A DNA stretch of 64,000 nt from assembly GCF_002198715.1 (NCBI RefSeq), contig NZ_MWLK01000021.1:275816-339815 (forward strand). The letters run 5' to 3'. Below are positions 46,286-54,123 of this stretch, in pieces (within the stretch, counting starts at the first letter, position 1; each line of letters begins with the position of its first letter). Below the pieces are notes generated by a model. The model saw nothing but the letters and a program-made list of their open reading frames with translations, made no database searches and was not told where the DNA came from. Made by a program: the position numbers and the translations under genes. The stretch comes from Rhodomicrobium sp. R_RK_3 (lineage in GTDB: Bacteria; Pseudomonadota; Alphaproteobacteria; Rhizobiales; Rhodomicrobiaceae).

Positions 46286-46684
46286 GAATACTATTCCCTC
46301 GTATGATCTGCCGGGGAGTAATGCTTAGAATTTGTCTGGAATCCCAACCCCCGGGCGGTAGTGCTCACGACACTTGCGCGATCGTCGGCGTAATTTTGAA
46401 TGTATTATTGGAATTCAATTGGAAGCAAGCTGCGATCGCGAGGCCAAATCACATGATCGCATGGTTTGGCTGGAATTCTAAGACAACAAATGCAACAGTC
46501 TTCACCCATTTGGGTGAGAGCGCCACCGAATTGCCATGGCCGCGCCCAGGTGATCGCTACCGCAGATTGCAGTCCCGTTGCGGCTAAGCCGCTCATGCAA
46601 GGGTAATTTAACTATAATCGTCTGTGAGCGTGGCCTGCATTGTGACATGATGATGGTCATCCCCGCGGCGCCGGATCGCTTTTC
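46286..46684. promoter_or_regulatory. AT-richer divergent control region
   Basis: Separates the DyP-P450 operon from the Crp/Fnr regulator gene. Base composition is visibly less GC-rich than the flanks (runs such as AATTTTGAATGTATTATTGG). A 7-bp inverted repeat, TCACCCATTTGGGTGA, lies at 46502-46517. Small open frames inside it show no family resemblance. It probably holds both promoters and operator sites. Confidence 0.5.
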
Positions 46685-47386
46685 ATGACCCCTGCCGAAC
46701 AGAGCCAGGCCCTTCGGCAGATTTCGATCTTCCAGCGGGCCGCGCAGCCCACACTCGATCGCGCCGCCGCGCTCTGCCGCTGGCAGCGCCATCCGCCGGG
46801 CACCATCATCCTGTCCTATCAGGACGCCTCGACCGACATTTTCTTCATCCTCGAAGGCGCCGTGCGGGCGATGATCTACGCCCCAGACGGCAAGGCGATG
46901 CTGTTCACCGACCTCGACAGGGGCGAAATCTTCGGCGAGATCGCCGCCATCGACGGCGGCCCGCGCTCCGCCAGCATCGAAGCCCTGCAGCCGACCCTCC
47001 TCGCCGTCATGAGCGCGGGCAATTTCGAACTCATCCTGCAATCGGACACGGAGGTGAGTTCGTCCATGCTGCGGTTGCTGACCAGCCGCGTCCGCCGCCT
47101 TTCCGAACGCGCCTATGAATTCCGCGCCTTCGCCGTGCAGCACCGCATCCACGCCGACCTGCTGCGCCTCGCCAAGGGCTCGCGCATCGCCAGCGGCGAA
47201 GTGGTGCTATTTCCGGCCCCGACCCTCGCCGAAATCGCCGACCGCGTCAGCACCCATCGCGAGGCCGTCTCGCGCGAACTCAGCCGCCTCGGCGGGCTCG
47301 GGCTGATCGTGCGCGAGGGCGGCGCGCTGCGCATCACCGACATCGCGCGGCTTGCCGAACTGGTGCGCGAAGTGCGGGGCGACTGA
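46685..47386 (+). CDS. Crp/Fnr-family transcriptional regulator
   Basis: A 233-residue regulator with an N-terminal cyclic-nucleotide-binding-type beta-roll (residues 20-130, with HPPGTIILSYQDASTDIFFILEGAVRAMIY and GEIFGEIAAIDGGPRSASIEAL), a dimerisation helix, and a C-terminal winged helix whose recognition segment is LAEIADRVSTHREAVSRELSRLGGLGLI. No FNR-type N-terminal Cys cluster is seen, so it is closer to Crp-like sensors. Divergent placement next to the DyP-P450 operon makes it a candidate regulator of that operon. Given the cyclase at 38.9 kb, cyclic nucleotides are a possible signal. Confidence 0.92.
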   Translation: MTPAEQSQALRQISIFQRAAQPTLDRAAALCRWQRHPPGTIILSYQDASTDIFFILEGAVRAMIYAPDGKAMLFTDLDRGEIFGEIAAIDGGPRSASIEALQPTLLAVMSAGNFELILQSDTEVSSSMLRLLTSRVRRLSERAYEFRAFAVQHRIHADLLRLAKGSRIASGEVVLFPAPTLAEIADRVSTHREAVSRELSRLGGLGLIVREGGALRITDIARLAELVREVRGD

Positions 47387-47536
47387 CCGCTCATCCCGCC
47401 TTGCGGAATATGCTTAATTTTACCGCCATCACGCTGATGCCTTTGGCAAATACCAACGCCTGCGCCGCGCCGTGCCGCCATGATCGGCCTCGTGGGTGGG
47501 GGCGCCCTTGCACCGCAATAGCGAGGCGAGACAACG

Positions 47537-48343
47537 ATGGATCAAGCAACAGTTGATATGAGTTCGGCCGATGCCATCTCCTGCGACGGCCATGATGAGG
47601 ATTGGGCGGAAGAGAGCAGCCGGGTGCCGGTGATGGCGCCTGAATTGCCGCTCGGCCTGGCGCTCGACCTGATGCGCATGAGCGTCATCCTGACCGATGC
47701 CAACGGCCTGATGCGCTACGCCAACCGCGACGCGCGCGGCCTGCTTAGCGCGCAGCGCTTTCTCCGCCTCAGCCGGGGGCGCCTGTGCGCCGTGAACGCC
47801 AAATGCGCCGGCGCGCTCGCCCAGGCCATTCGCGCCAGCACGGAGGGCGATGTGAGCGCCGCCGCGCCGACCGGCGCCGCCGTGCCGCTGCTCGATGCCG
47901 AGCAGCGGGCGATCGCGGCCTGGGTTCTGCCGATGCGGCAATGCCCGGACCGCTGGGACGCGCGGCTCGCCGCGGTCTATATCCGCAGCAGCGTCGATGT
48001 GCTGTCGGAGGAGATGTTCGCCTCGACCTATGGGGCCAGCATGGCGGAGATCCGCGTGCTCAAGCTGCTGATGAAGGGCCTCAATATCGACGAGGTCACC
48101 GTGGCGCTCAGTCTTTCCCGCAACACCGTCAGAACGCATGTGAAGGCGCTGTTTGCGAAAACGGGCACGACGAGGCAGGCCGAACTCCTCCGGCTGGCCG
48201 CGTCGTGCATCGCCCCGGCATCGACGGTGGAGGTTTGCGGCCGGGCCGCTGCCGAGCCGAACGGGCCGGCGGCGCGCGTTGCCGGCCGCGGGCGGGGTCC
48301 GTGCCCGGGCGCGCGGCGGCTGCGGCAGGCCGTTGAAGTTTAG
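47537..48343 (+). CDS. LuxR-type helix-turn-helix regulator
   Basis: A 268-residue protein. Its C-terminal HTH is clear: YGASMAEIRVLKLLMKGLNIDEVTVALSLSRNTVRTHVKALFAKTGTTRQAELLRL, with the family pattern of a variable first helix and RNTVRTHVK as the recognition part. The N-terminal region (about residues 45-150, LMRMSVILTDANGLMRYANRDARGLL) looks like a PAS-like sensor. No phospho-acceptor domain is present. A hairpin with a T-run follows the gene. Its targets are unknown. Confidence 0.88.
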   Translation: MDQATVDMSSADAISCDGHDEDWAEESSRVPVMAPELPLGLALDLMRMSVILTDANGLMRYANRDARGLLSAQRFLRLSRGRLCAVNAKCAGALAQAIRASTEGDVSAAAPTGAAVPLLDAEQRAIAAWVLPMRQCPDRWDARLAAVYIRSSVDVLSEEMFASTYGASMAEIRVLKLLMKGLNIDEVTVALSLSRNTVRTHVKALFAKTGTTRQAELLRLAASCIAPASTVEVCGRAAAEPNGPAARVAGRGRGPCPGARRLRQAVEV

Positions 48344-48359
48344 GCGTGTGTCGACGCCC

Positions 48360-48408
48360 GGATTACGCGCGCAGCGCAGCCCCCGCGCTCGCGCGTAATC
48401 CCTCTTTT
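48360..48408 (+). terminator. Intrinsic terminator of the LuxR-type gene
   Basis: GGATTACGCGCG at 48360-48371 pairs exactly with CGCGCGTAATCC at 48390-48401. Inner AGCGC/GCGCT pairing lengthens the stem, and CTCTTTT follows. This is the clearest factor-independent terminator in the window, beginning 17 bases after the stop codon. Confidence 0.75.
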
Positions 48409-48462
48409 CCGAGAATCAAAATTCGCAGTCAGCGCAAGCGCTTAAGCGGGTGCGCATCTATT

Positions 48463-48570
48463 GTCATCCCCGCGAAAGCGGGGATCCGGTAATGGGCAGC
48501 GCCAGCCGAGGGGCATTGCGTCGATCCCGGTTGCTGCGGCGTACTGGATCCCCGCCTTCGCGGGAATGAC
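48463..48570. repeat. REPIN/MITE-like element with 29-bp inverted ends
   Basis: The left arm, GTCATCCCCGCGAAAGCGGG onward (48463-48491), is mirrored by the right arm ending CCTTCGCGGGAATGAC (48542-48570). About 25 of 29 positions are complementary, and the spacer is about 50 bases. Each arm is itself palindromic (CCCGCGAAAGCGGG). The form matches paired REP sequences seen in many Rhizobiales genomes. No transposase is present here. Confidence 0.75.
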
Positions 48571-48649
48571 AGCGGAGAGCGCGATGCGCAACTCGATCTC
48601 ACGCCTGAGCGCCATCATTTTCGGCCCGACCCTATCCGTAGCCGAACCC

Positions 48650-48755
48650 TCTCCAAGGGGAGAGGGTGGCGTGCGTTAGCACGCCGGGTGAGGGGTTGCG
48701 GACTCACGGCTAAGGCACGAACCCCTCACCCCCGCCCTCTCCCAAGGGAGAGGGA
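48650..48755. repeat. Nested palindrome of the CCTCTCCC/GGGTGAGGGGTT family
   Basis: GGGTGAGGGGTT at 48686-48697 pairs with AACCCCTCACCC at 48720-48731 (12 of 12), flanked by CCCTCTCCAAGGGGAGAGGG and CCCTCTCCCAAGGGAGAGGG hairpins. A second copy with the same 12-bp arms and the same 22-base loop length lies at 52766-52870; a more diverged one is near 10470-10585. Confidence 0.7.
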
Positions 48756-48966
48756 GTCCGGCTGCGGATCGTGGAGGCACTCGCCTTTCGGGCTCATCTA
48801 AGCGATCCTGCTCTAACCCCTTACGCATCGCGTTGGGTATCATCTCCCGTCGTCCCGGTCGGCCGTCAGCTTGGACCTGGACCCGCTCGCGGAATAGGGG
48901 CAGCGTGCTTGCGGCGAGCCGAGAAGGCCCCGCTCTACGGCCTGGGCGACGGAATGGGGATTCGCC

Positions 48967-50367
48967 CTAAAGCGGCACCCGGATCGTCGCCTTCAGGCCG
49001 CCCATGCGGCTTTCGCTGAGATGAATCTCGCCGCCATGGGCGCGGATGATGTCGCGGGCGATGGCGAGACCGAGGCCGGTGCTCTTGACGTTCTGGTTGC
49101 GGGCATCGTCCAGGCTGTAGAACGGGCGGAACACGGTCTCGCGCAGGCCCGCCGGGATGCCGGGGCCGTCATCCTCGACGGTCACCACGAGATTGCGGCG
49201 CGAATGCACGGCGGTGATCGAGATCTGCTTGCCGAAGCGGGTGGCGTTGCTGACCAGATTCATCACCGCCCGCTTGAAGGCATTGCGGCGGATGGTGACG
49301 AAGAACTGATGGTTCGGCGCATTCAGCCGGACGCTGCGGCCGGGATGGCCGGCAAAGGCGGTGTGGATCTCCTTCAGCATGGCGAAGACATCGGCGGTGG
49401 CCGCTTCCTCGCCGGTGCCGCCCTTGGAGAAGGCGAGGTAATCCTCCAGCATCTGCTGCATTTCATCGACATCATTGGCCAGTTCCGCCACTTCCGGCTT
49501 GTCGCCGAGCATCGCCAGTTGCAGCCGGAAGCGGGTCAGCACCGTGCGCAGGTCGTGGCTGACGCCGGCGAGCATGGTGGTGCGCTGCTCGACATGGCGC
49601 TCGATGCGGTCGCGCATTTCCATGAAGGCGAGGGCGGCCTGGCGCACTTCGCGCGCGCCGCGCACGCGAAAATCCTTCGGGACGGGTTGCCCTCGGCCGA
49701 AACATTCGGCCGCCTCCGCGAGAGCCAGGATCGGCCTGATCTGGTTGCGCAGGAACAGGATGGCGACCGTCAGCAGGATCAGCGAGGTCGTCACCATCCA
49801 GATCATGAAAATATGGGTGTTCGAGGCGTAGGTCTGACTTCGCCGGGCCAGCACTTTCAGCACCGCGCCGTCGAGCTGGATGCGGATGTCGACATGGTCG
49901 CTCTCGCCGACGGTGTCGATCCAGAACGGATTGTCGATTTTTTCGCGCAGCGTCTTGGTCAGGGTGCGGTCGAGGAAGCCGAAGAACGGGCGCGGCTGGC
50001 GCGGCGGCAGCGCGCCGCGCGGGATGATCTGGGCGGCGAGGCCAAGCTGCTTGCGGGCGAGATCGGTCAGTTTTTCATAGCCGTCCGGATGCGGGTAGCT
50101 CTCATAGACCGAGACCAGCATGGCGATATCCTGGACGGTCGCGGTCGAGAGCCGCCGCGTGACATATTCCCAATGCCGCTCCATGAAGACGAAGACGAGC
50201 ACCGATTGCAAAAGCACGATCGGCGCGATGATGATGATGAGCGCGCGGGCGTAAAGGCCCTTCGGCAGCACCACCGATCCCAGCCCGCCCAATTTCCGGA
50301 AGAACTGCCGTGTCCTGTCGGCGGGGCGGATCGGCTCGACGCCGTGCTGGTCGGTGATCGAGGCCAT
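48967..50367 (-). CDS. EnvZ-like sensor histidine kinase
   Basis: A 466-residue inner-membrane kinase. TM1 is ALIIIIAPIVLLQSVLVFVFM, with a periplasmic sensor of about 130 residues, then TM2 (IWMVTTSLILLTVAILFL), HAMP, the H-box GVSHDLRTVLTRFRLQL with phospho-accepting His271, and the ATPase boxes NLVSNATRFGK, VEDDGPGIP and STGLGLAIARDIIRAHGG. The Val after RT in the H-box replaces the usual Pro. The start overlaps the stop of the response-regulator gene, so the pair is made together. The signal sensed is unknown; EnvZ relatives respond to osmolarity. Confidence 0.93.
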   Translation of the reverse strand: MASITDQHGVEPIRPADRTRQFFRKLGGLGSVVLPKGLYARALIIIIAPIVLLQSVLVFVFMERHWEYVTRRLSTATVQDIAMLVSVYESYPHPDGYEKLTDLARKQLGLAAQIIPRGALPPRQPRPFFGFLDRTLTKTLREKIDNPFWIDTVGESDHVDIRIQLDGAVLKVLARRSQTYASNTHIFMIWMVTTSLILLTVAILFLRNQIRPILALAEAAECFGRGQPVPKDFRVRGAREVRQAALAFMEMRDRIERHVEQRTTMLAGVSHDLRTVLTRFRLQLAMLGDKPEVAELANDVDEMQQMLEDYLAFSKGGTGEEAATADVFAMLKEIHTAFAGHPGRSVRLNAPNHQFFVTIRRNAFKRAVMNLVSNATRFGKQISITAVHSRRNLVVTVEDDGPGIPAGLRETVFRPFYSLDDARNQNVKSTGLGLAIARDIIRAHGGEIHLSESRMGGLKATIRVPL

Positions 50368-51086
50368 CAGTCGACGTAGAAGATGTAGCCGCGTCCCCGG
50401 ACCGTCTGCAGATAGGCGGGATTGGCGGGGTCGGCTTCGATCTTGCGCCGCAGCCGGTTGATCTGGACGTCGACGGCGCGCTCGCTGTCATGGCCGGAGA
50501 GGTTGGCAAGGTCCTCGCGGTCGACCGGCGTGCCCGGGCGCAGCGCAAAATGGCGCAGCAGGTTGCGCTCGATTTCGGTGAGCTTGATCGCCTCGCCGTC
50601 GGCGCGCAGCTCGCCCCGGACGGGATGGAAGCTGTATTTACCGAAAACGATTTCCTGCGGCCCGGCGGCGACTTCGGTGCGCCGGTTGAGGATGTTCTTC
50701 ATGCGCAAAAGCAATTCGCGCGGCTCGAACGGCTTGGAGAGATAATCGTCGGCGCCGATTTCGAGCCCGGCGATGCGGTCTTCCGCCTCGGTGCGCGCCG
50801 TCAGCATCAGGATCGGGATCTGCGAATGGGTGCGCAGCCCTTGCGCGAAGGAAAGGCCGGTTTCGCCCGGCATCATGATGTCGAGCACGATCAGGTCGAA
50901 GGCGAGGCCGCGCATGGAGGCGCGCGCCGCGGCGGCATCCTCGGCGGTGGTGACGCGGTAGCCGCTCTCCATCAGGAAGCGGGCGAGCAGGTCGCGGATG
51001 CGCTTGTCGTCGTCGACGACGAGAATATGCGGCGCATCGTCGGGCACCGCCGTCGCGGCCGGTCCCCCATTCATCACCTCGCTCAT
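50367..51086 (-). CDS. OmpR-family response regulator
   Basis: A 239-residue two-domain regulator. The receiver contains ILVVDDDKRIRDLL, the phospho-acceptor Asp69 in DLIVLDIMMPGETGL, and the conserved Lys in ADDYLSKPFEPREL. The C-terminal winged helix has LTEIERNLLRHFALRPGTPVDREDLANLSG and RAVDVQINRLRRKIEADPANPAYLQTVRGRGYIF, the OmpR/PhoB DNA-binding signature. It is flanked and overlapped by the MarR gene upstream and the kinase gene downstream. Confidence 0.94.
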   Translation of the reverse strand: MSEVMNGGPAATAVPDDAPHILVVDDDKRIRDLLARFLMESGYRVTTAEDAAAARASMRGLAFDLIVLDIMMPGETGLSFAQGLRTHSQIPILMLTARTEAEDRIAGLEIGADDYLSKPFEPRELLLRMKNILNRRTEVAAGPQEIVFGKYSFHPVRGELRADGEAIKLTEIERNLLRHFALRPGTPVDREDLANLSGHDSERAVDVQINRLRRKIEADPANPAYLQTVRGRGYIFYVD

Positions 51087-51634
51087 GGCCTTCCCCTCAA
51101 TCCATCCTCCGCGAACGGGTCCGTCGCCCTCAGGCGCGGCGACGGCTCGGCCGGGCCGATCATCGCCTCCAGGAAGCGCCTGACCGCCGCGTCGCCATCC
51201 TTGCCGAGCGGCCCCAATGCCGCGCGCAGCTTCTCGATCTGCGGCGCGGCGAGACGCCTCGCCAGCACGCCGCCCTCATCGGTGACATAGAGCAGACGCT
51301 CGCGCCGGTCCGATTTGCCCGAATGCTGGGCAACATAGCCTTCTTTTATCAGCTCGCGAAGCACTCTCGCCAAACTCTGCTTGGTGATCTGCAGGATGTC
51401 GAGCAGATCGGCCACACGCATGCCGGGATAGCGGTGGATGAAATGCAGGACGCGGTGATGGGCGCGGCCGAATCCGATTTCGTCGAGGATGCGGTCGGGG
51501 TCGCCGATGAAGTCGCGATAGGCGAAAAACAACGCCTCGACATACCAGTAGAGATCCTCCTGCCGTAGCGGCTCGGCGCGGTCCCTTTCGGGCGCGGCTT
51601 CGGGGTCACTGATGCGCGAATTTATGTCAGCCAT
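51083..51634 (-). CDS. MarR-family transcriptional regulator
   Basis: A 183-residue winged-helix protein: PGMRVADLLDILQITKQSLARVLRELIKEGYVAQHSGKSDRRERLLYVTDEG covers the recognition helix and the wing with the family DxR. I use the ATG at 51634 (MADINSRIS); an upstream frame to 51685 adds a basic segment not expected in the family. Its stop overlaps the response-regulator start, so MarR, regulator and kinase form one operon. An inverted repeat across the start codon suggests self-repression. The arrangement MarR-OmpR-EnvZ next to ilvE recurs in Rhizobiales, from memory. Confidence 0.88.
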   Translation of the reverse strand: MADINSRISDPEAAPERDRAEPLRQEDLYWYVEALFFAYRDFIGDPDRILDEIGFGRAHHRVLHFIHRYPGMRVADLLDILQITKQSLARVLRELIKEGYVAQHSGKSDRRERLLYVTDEGGVLARRLAAPQIEKLRAALGPLGKDGDAAVRRFLEAMIGPAEPSPRLRATDPFAEDGLRGRP

Positions 51635-51643
51635 GTTGACATA
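51623..51643. promoter_or_regulatory. Inverted repeat across the MarR start codon
   Basis: TATGTCA at 51623-51629 and TGACATA at 51637-51643 are perfectly complementary with a 7-base spacer that contains the MarR start codon. MarR dimers typically bind palindromes of this size in their own promoter regions, so this is a plausible operator. It could equally affect the divergent ilvE gene 160 bases away. Confidence 0.4.
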
Positions 51644-51804
51644 TTTGATCTTGTTTGTTAGCCGGAGCAAGACTAACCTCTTCACGTTCGCGCTTTTTTC
51701 CGACGTCCCGCCGAAAAAAACGCGGGGGAATAATGTTTTAGGGCAGCAGCCAGCGCTATCTCAAAGAACCCGCTAGAGGCTTATGCCCGCCGCTGGAGGA
51801 AATT

Positions 51805-52704
51805 ATGGCATCCGAACCCTTCGACCAAAGAGACGGCTTCATCTGGTTCAACGGCGCGCTGGTTCCGTGGCGCGAGGCCAAGGTGCATGTGCTGACGCAT
51901 GGGCTGCATTATGCCAGCGCCGTCTTCGAAGGTGAGCGCGTCTATGGCGGCGAGATCTTCAAGCTGACCGAGCATACCGAGCGCCTGCACAATTCGGCCA
52001 AGCTGCTCGGCTTCGAGATCCCCTATAGCGTCGCCGAGATCGACCAGGCCTGCCGCGAGGCGGTGCGCGCCAACAATATCGTCGACGGCTATGTCCGCCC
52101 GATCGCCTGGCGCGGCTCCGAGCAGATGGGCGTCGCGGCGCAGAACAACCGCATCAATTTCGCCGTCGCCTCCTGGGTCTGGCCGAGCTATTTCGCCATG
52201 GAGCAGCGGCTGAAGGGCATCCGGCTGTGCATGGCCGAATATTGCCGCCCCGACCCGCGCACCGCGCCGTCGAAATCCAAGGCGACCGGCCTCTATATGA
52301 TCTGCACCATCGAGAAGCACCGCGCCGAGCGGCTCGGCTATGCCGATGCGCTGATGCTGGATTGGCGCGGCCGCATCGCGGAATCGACGGGCGCCAACAT
52401 CTTCTTCGTCAAGGGTGAGGAGCTGCACACGCCGCTTCCCGATTGCTTCCTCGACGGCATCACCCGCCGCACCGTCATCGGCCTCGCCAAGAAGCGCGGC
52501 TGGACCGTCATCGAGCGGCCGATGATGCCGGAGGAGATGGCCGATTTCGAGCAATGCTTCCTGACCGGCAGCGCGGCGGAAGTCACGCCGGTGTCGGAGA
52601 TCGGCGATTACCGCTTCACCGTCGGCGAGATCACGCAGACGCTGATGCAGGATTACACGCTGGAAGTGCAGCCGGCGACGGCGAAGCTCGCGGCAGCAAG
52701 CTGA
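51805..52704 (+). CDS. ilvE: Branched-chain amino acid aminotransferase
   Basis: A class IV PLP-dependent transaminase of 299 residues, catalysing the last step of Leu, Ile and Val synthesis. Seen: FNGALVPWREAKVHVLTHGLHYASAVFEGERVY, ARG-type residues in GYVRPIAWRG, the PLP-binding Lys159 in SKSKATGLYM, EAST-like segment RIAESTGANIFFVKGEELHTPLPDCFLDGITRRTVI, and FLTGSAAEVTPV. A ribosome-binding site, TGGAGGAAA, precedes the ATG at 51805. Divergent from the MarR operon. All key residues are present. Confidence 0.94.
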   Translation: MASEPFDQRDGFIWFNGALVPWREAKVHVLTHGLHYASAVFEGERVYGGEIFKLTEHTERLHNSAKLLGFEIPYSVAEIDQACREAVRANNIVDGYVRPIAWRGSEQMGVAAQNNRINFAVASWVWPSYFAMEQRLKGIRLCMAEYCRPDPRTAPSKSKATGLYMICTIEKHRAERLGYADALMLDWRGRIAESTGANIFFVKGEELHTPLPDCFLDGITRRTVIGLAKKRGWTVIERPMMPEEMADFEQCFLTGSAAEVTPVSEIGDYRFTVGEITQTLMQDYTLEVQPATAKLAAAS

Positions 52705-53013
52705 GCTGCTGCGCCAGTCGTGAATCTGTTCGGGCTGAACCAAGATCCTCCCACCCGCCGCAGCGCAACCTCTCCCTTGGGAGACGTCGGCGCGAAGTGC
52801 CGGGTGAGGGGTTCGTGAGTCAGCCGTGAGGCACCAACCCCTCACCCTAACCCTCTCCCCAGGGAGAGGGAATCGGGCAGCGGATTGGCGCGAGGTCCGG
52901 CTTGAAAACGGCTCCAGTAAACTGACCGCGCTCAAATAAGCCCGGCTCGTCGCTTCGCTCCGTCCGGGGCGACGAAATAACAGATCACCACCATGCGTCG
53001 TCCCGGGCGGCCT
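52705..53013. repeat. Repeat-rich intergenic region between ilvE and the phosphoesterase
   Basis: Contains a nested palindrome of the CCTCTCCC/GGGTGAGGGGTT family at 52766-52870, whose arms GGGTGAGGGGTT (52802-52813) and AACCCCTCACCC (52836-52847) match exactly. It is followed by a copy of the CGTCGTCCCGGGCGGCC repeat at 52996-53032, which runs into the end of the next gene. No coding sequence. Confidence 0.65.
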
Positions 53014-53032
53014 TCAGGCCGGACCGGGACCC
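52996..53032. repeat. CGTCGTCCCGG...CCGGGACCC repeat overlapping a gene end
   Basis: An imperfect palindrome also present in opposite orientation at 10405-10440 and 55371-55406, and partly at about 48848-48882. This copy contains the stop codon (53014-53016) and the last codons of the metallophosphoesterase. Confidence 0.7.
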
Positions 53033-53907
53033 GGCGCCGTCAGCGTGATGAGGGCGATTTCCGGCGGCACCATGAAGCGCACCGGGAAGCACGACAGGCC
53101 GAGCCCGGCCGAGACGATCAGATGCCGTCCGCCCTCGACGATATGCCCGTAAGCAAAGCGCTCGCCATAGCGCGAGGGCACCGCCGGACGGCCGATGAAA
53201 GGCAACAGCACCTGCCCGCCATGGGTATGGCCGGACAGCGTCAGCGTCACCCGTTCCGGCACGCGGGGGAAGATATCGGGCTCATGCGCGAGCAGGATGG
53301 CGGGATCGGTGTCGCCTGAGATCTGCGCGATGGTGGTCGGCAGGTCGTCGACGCCCTTGAAGCCGCGCGCCTGCGGGATGGCGAGCTGGTCGCCGAGACC
53401 GGCGAGCCAGAAGCGGCGGCCGTCCCCGCTCAGCTTCACCGCCATGTTCTCCAGCACCTCGATGCCGGAGCTCTCCAGCCCGCGCCGGACGGCCTTGGCA
53501 TCCACCCACCAATCATGATTGCCGAGCACGGCATGGACGCCGAGCGGCGCCCGCAAAGCGGCGAGCGCTTGCGTCCAATCGGCGATCGGCACGATGCCGG
53601 TGCGAAACCGCTGCATCCCGGCGACATAATCGCCGAGCAGCACGATCAGGTCGGGCCTCAGCGCATTCGCCTCCGCGACGATGGACTCGATGCGCGGCAC
53701 CGGCATCCACGGATGCATGGCGTGCAGATCGGCGAGCGCGACGATGCGCAAGGGCGGCGCGGCGGCGGGCCATGCCGGATGCGCCACCGTCCACTCGGCG
53801 AGCGAGAGCCGGAAGCGCGGCTCGATCACGCCGGCATAGGCGCTGCCGCTCGCGCCGAGCAGCACCAGGCCGCCCGCGCCTTGCAGGAATCGCCGCCGGG
53901 TCAGCAT
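53014..53907 (-). CDS. Tat-exported metallophosphoesterase
   Basis: A 297-residue calcineurin-like phosphoesterase. The ATG at 53907 gives a Tat signal, MLTRRRFLQGAGGLVLLGASGSAYA. The metal-binding motifs follow in order: ADLHAM, LLGDYVAG, LGNHDWW, LLAHEPD and LSGHTHGGQV, a complete set. This is the YkuE-like subgroup, in which a membrane-facing pyrophosphate or phospholipid substrate is possible. The final residues APGPGPA come from a dispersed repeat. An upstream start at 53988 would hide the Tat motif behind 27 residues and is rejected. Confidence 0.92.
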   Translation of the reverse strand: MLTRRRFLQGAGGLVLLGASGSAYAGVIEPRFRLSLAEWTVAHPAWPAAAPPLRIVALADLHAMHPWMPVPRIESIVAEANALRPDLIVLLGDYVAGMQRFRTGIVPIADWTQALAALRAPLGVHAVLGNHDWWVDAKAVRRGLESSGIEVLENMAVKLSGDGRRFWLAGLGDQLAIPQARGFKGVDDLPTTIAQISGDTDPAILLAHEPDIFPRVPERVTLTLSGHTHGGQVLLPFIGRPAVPSRYGERFAYGHIVEGGRHLIVSAGLGLSCFPVRFMVPPEIALITLTAPGPGPA

Positions 53908-54123
53908 GCGCGCAGTCGCCGCATACACAACCTGTGCTTGTGTCCGATAAAATCCGTTACGCGATACGCAGCCATAATTCACCAACACTACGCCATGATC
54001 CTGAATGCATCATGCGTGAGCACCCGTCGATCAGAACAATTTTTGGGCTTTACGTTAATCTGCTCGATAAGGCGCCGGCATTGAACGGCGCTTGAACGGC
54101 GAAAATGGGGACAGCCTTCGTAC

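Larger units (their letters stand above)
48344..48966. other. Repeat-rich intergenic region
   Basis: No gene. Contents from left to right: the terminator at 48360-48408, the MITE/REPIN-like palindrome at 48463-48570, a CCTCTCC palindrome block at about 48650-48755, and a partial copy of the CGTCGTCCCGG repeat at about 48848-48882. It separates two convergent genes. Confidence 0.65.

Noticed and set aside
46303..46587. Small open frame in the DyP-P450/Crp control region
   Set aside because: No family resemblance; its position between divergent genes fits promoter DNA better.
48650..48755. Possible CRISPR-like repeat cluster
   Set aside because: The repeats are nested palindromes, not direct repeats with regular unique spacers, and no cas gene is present.
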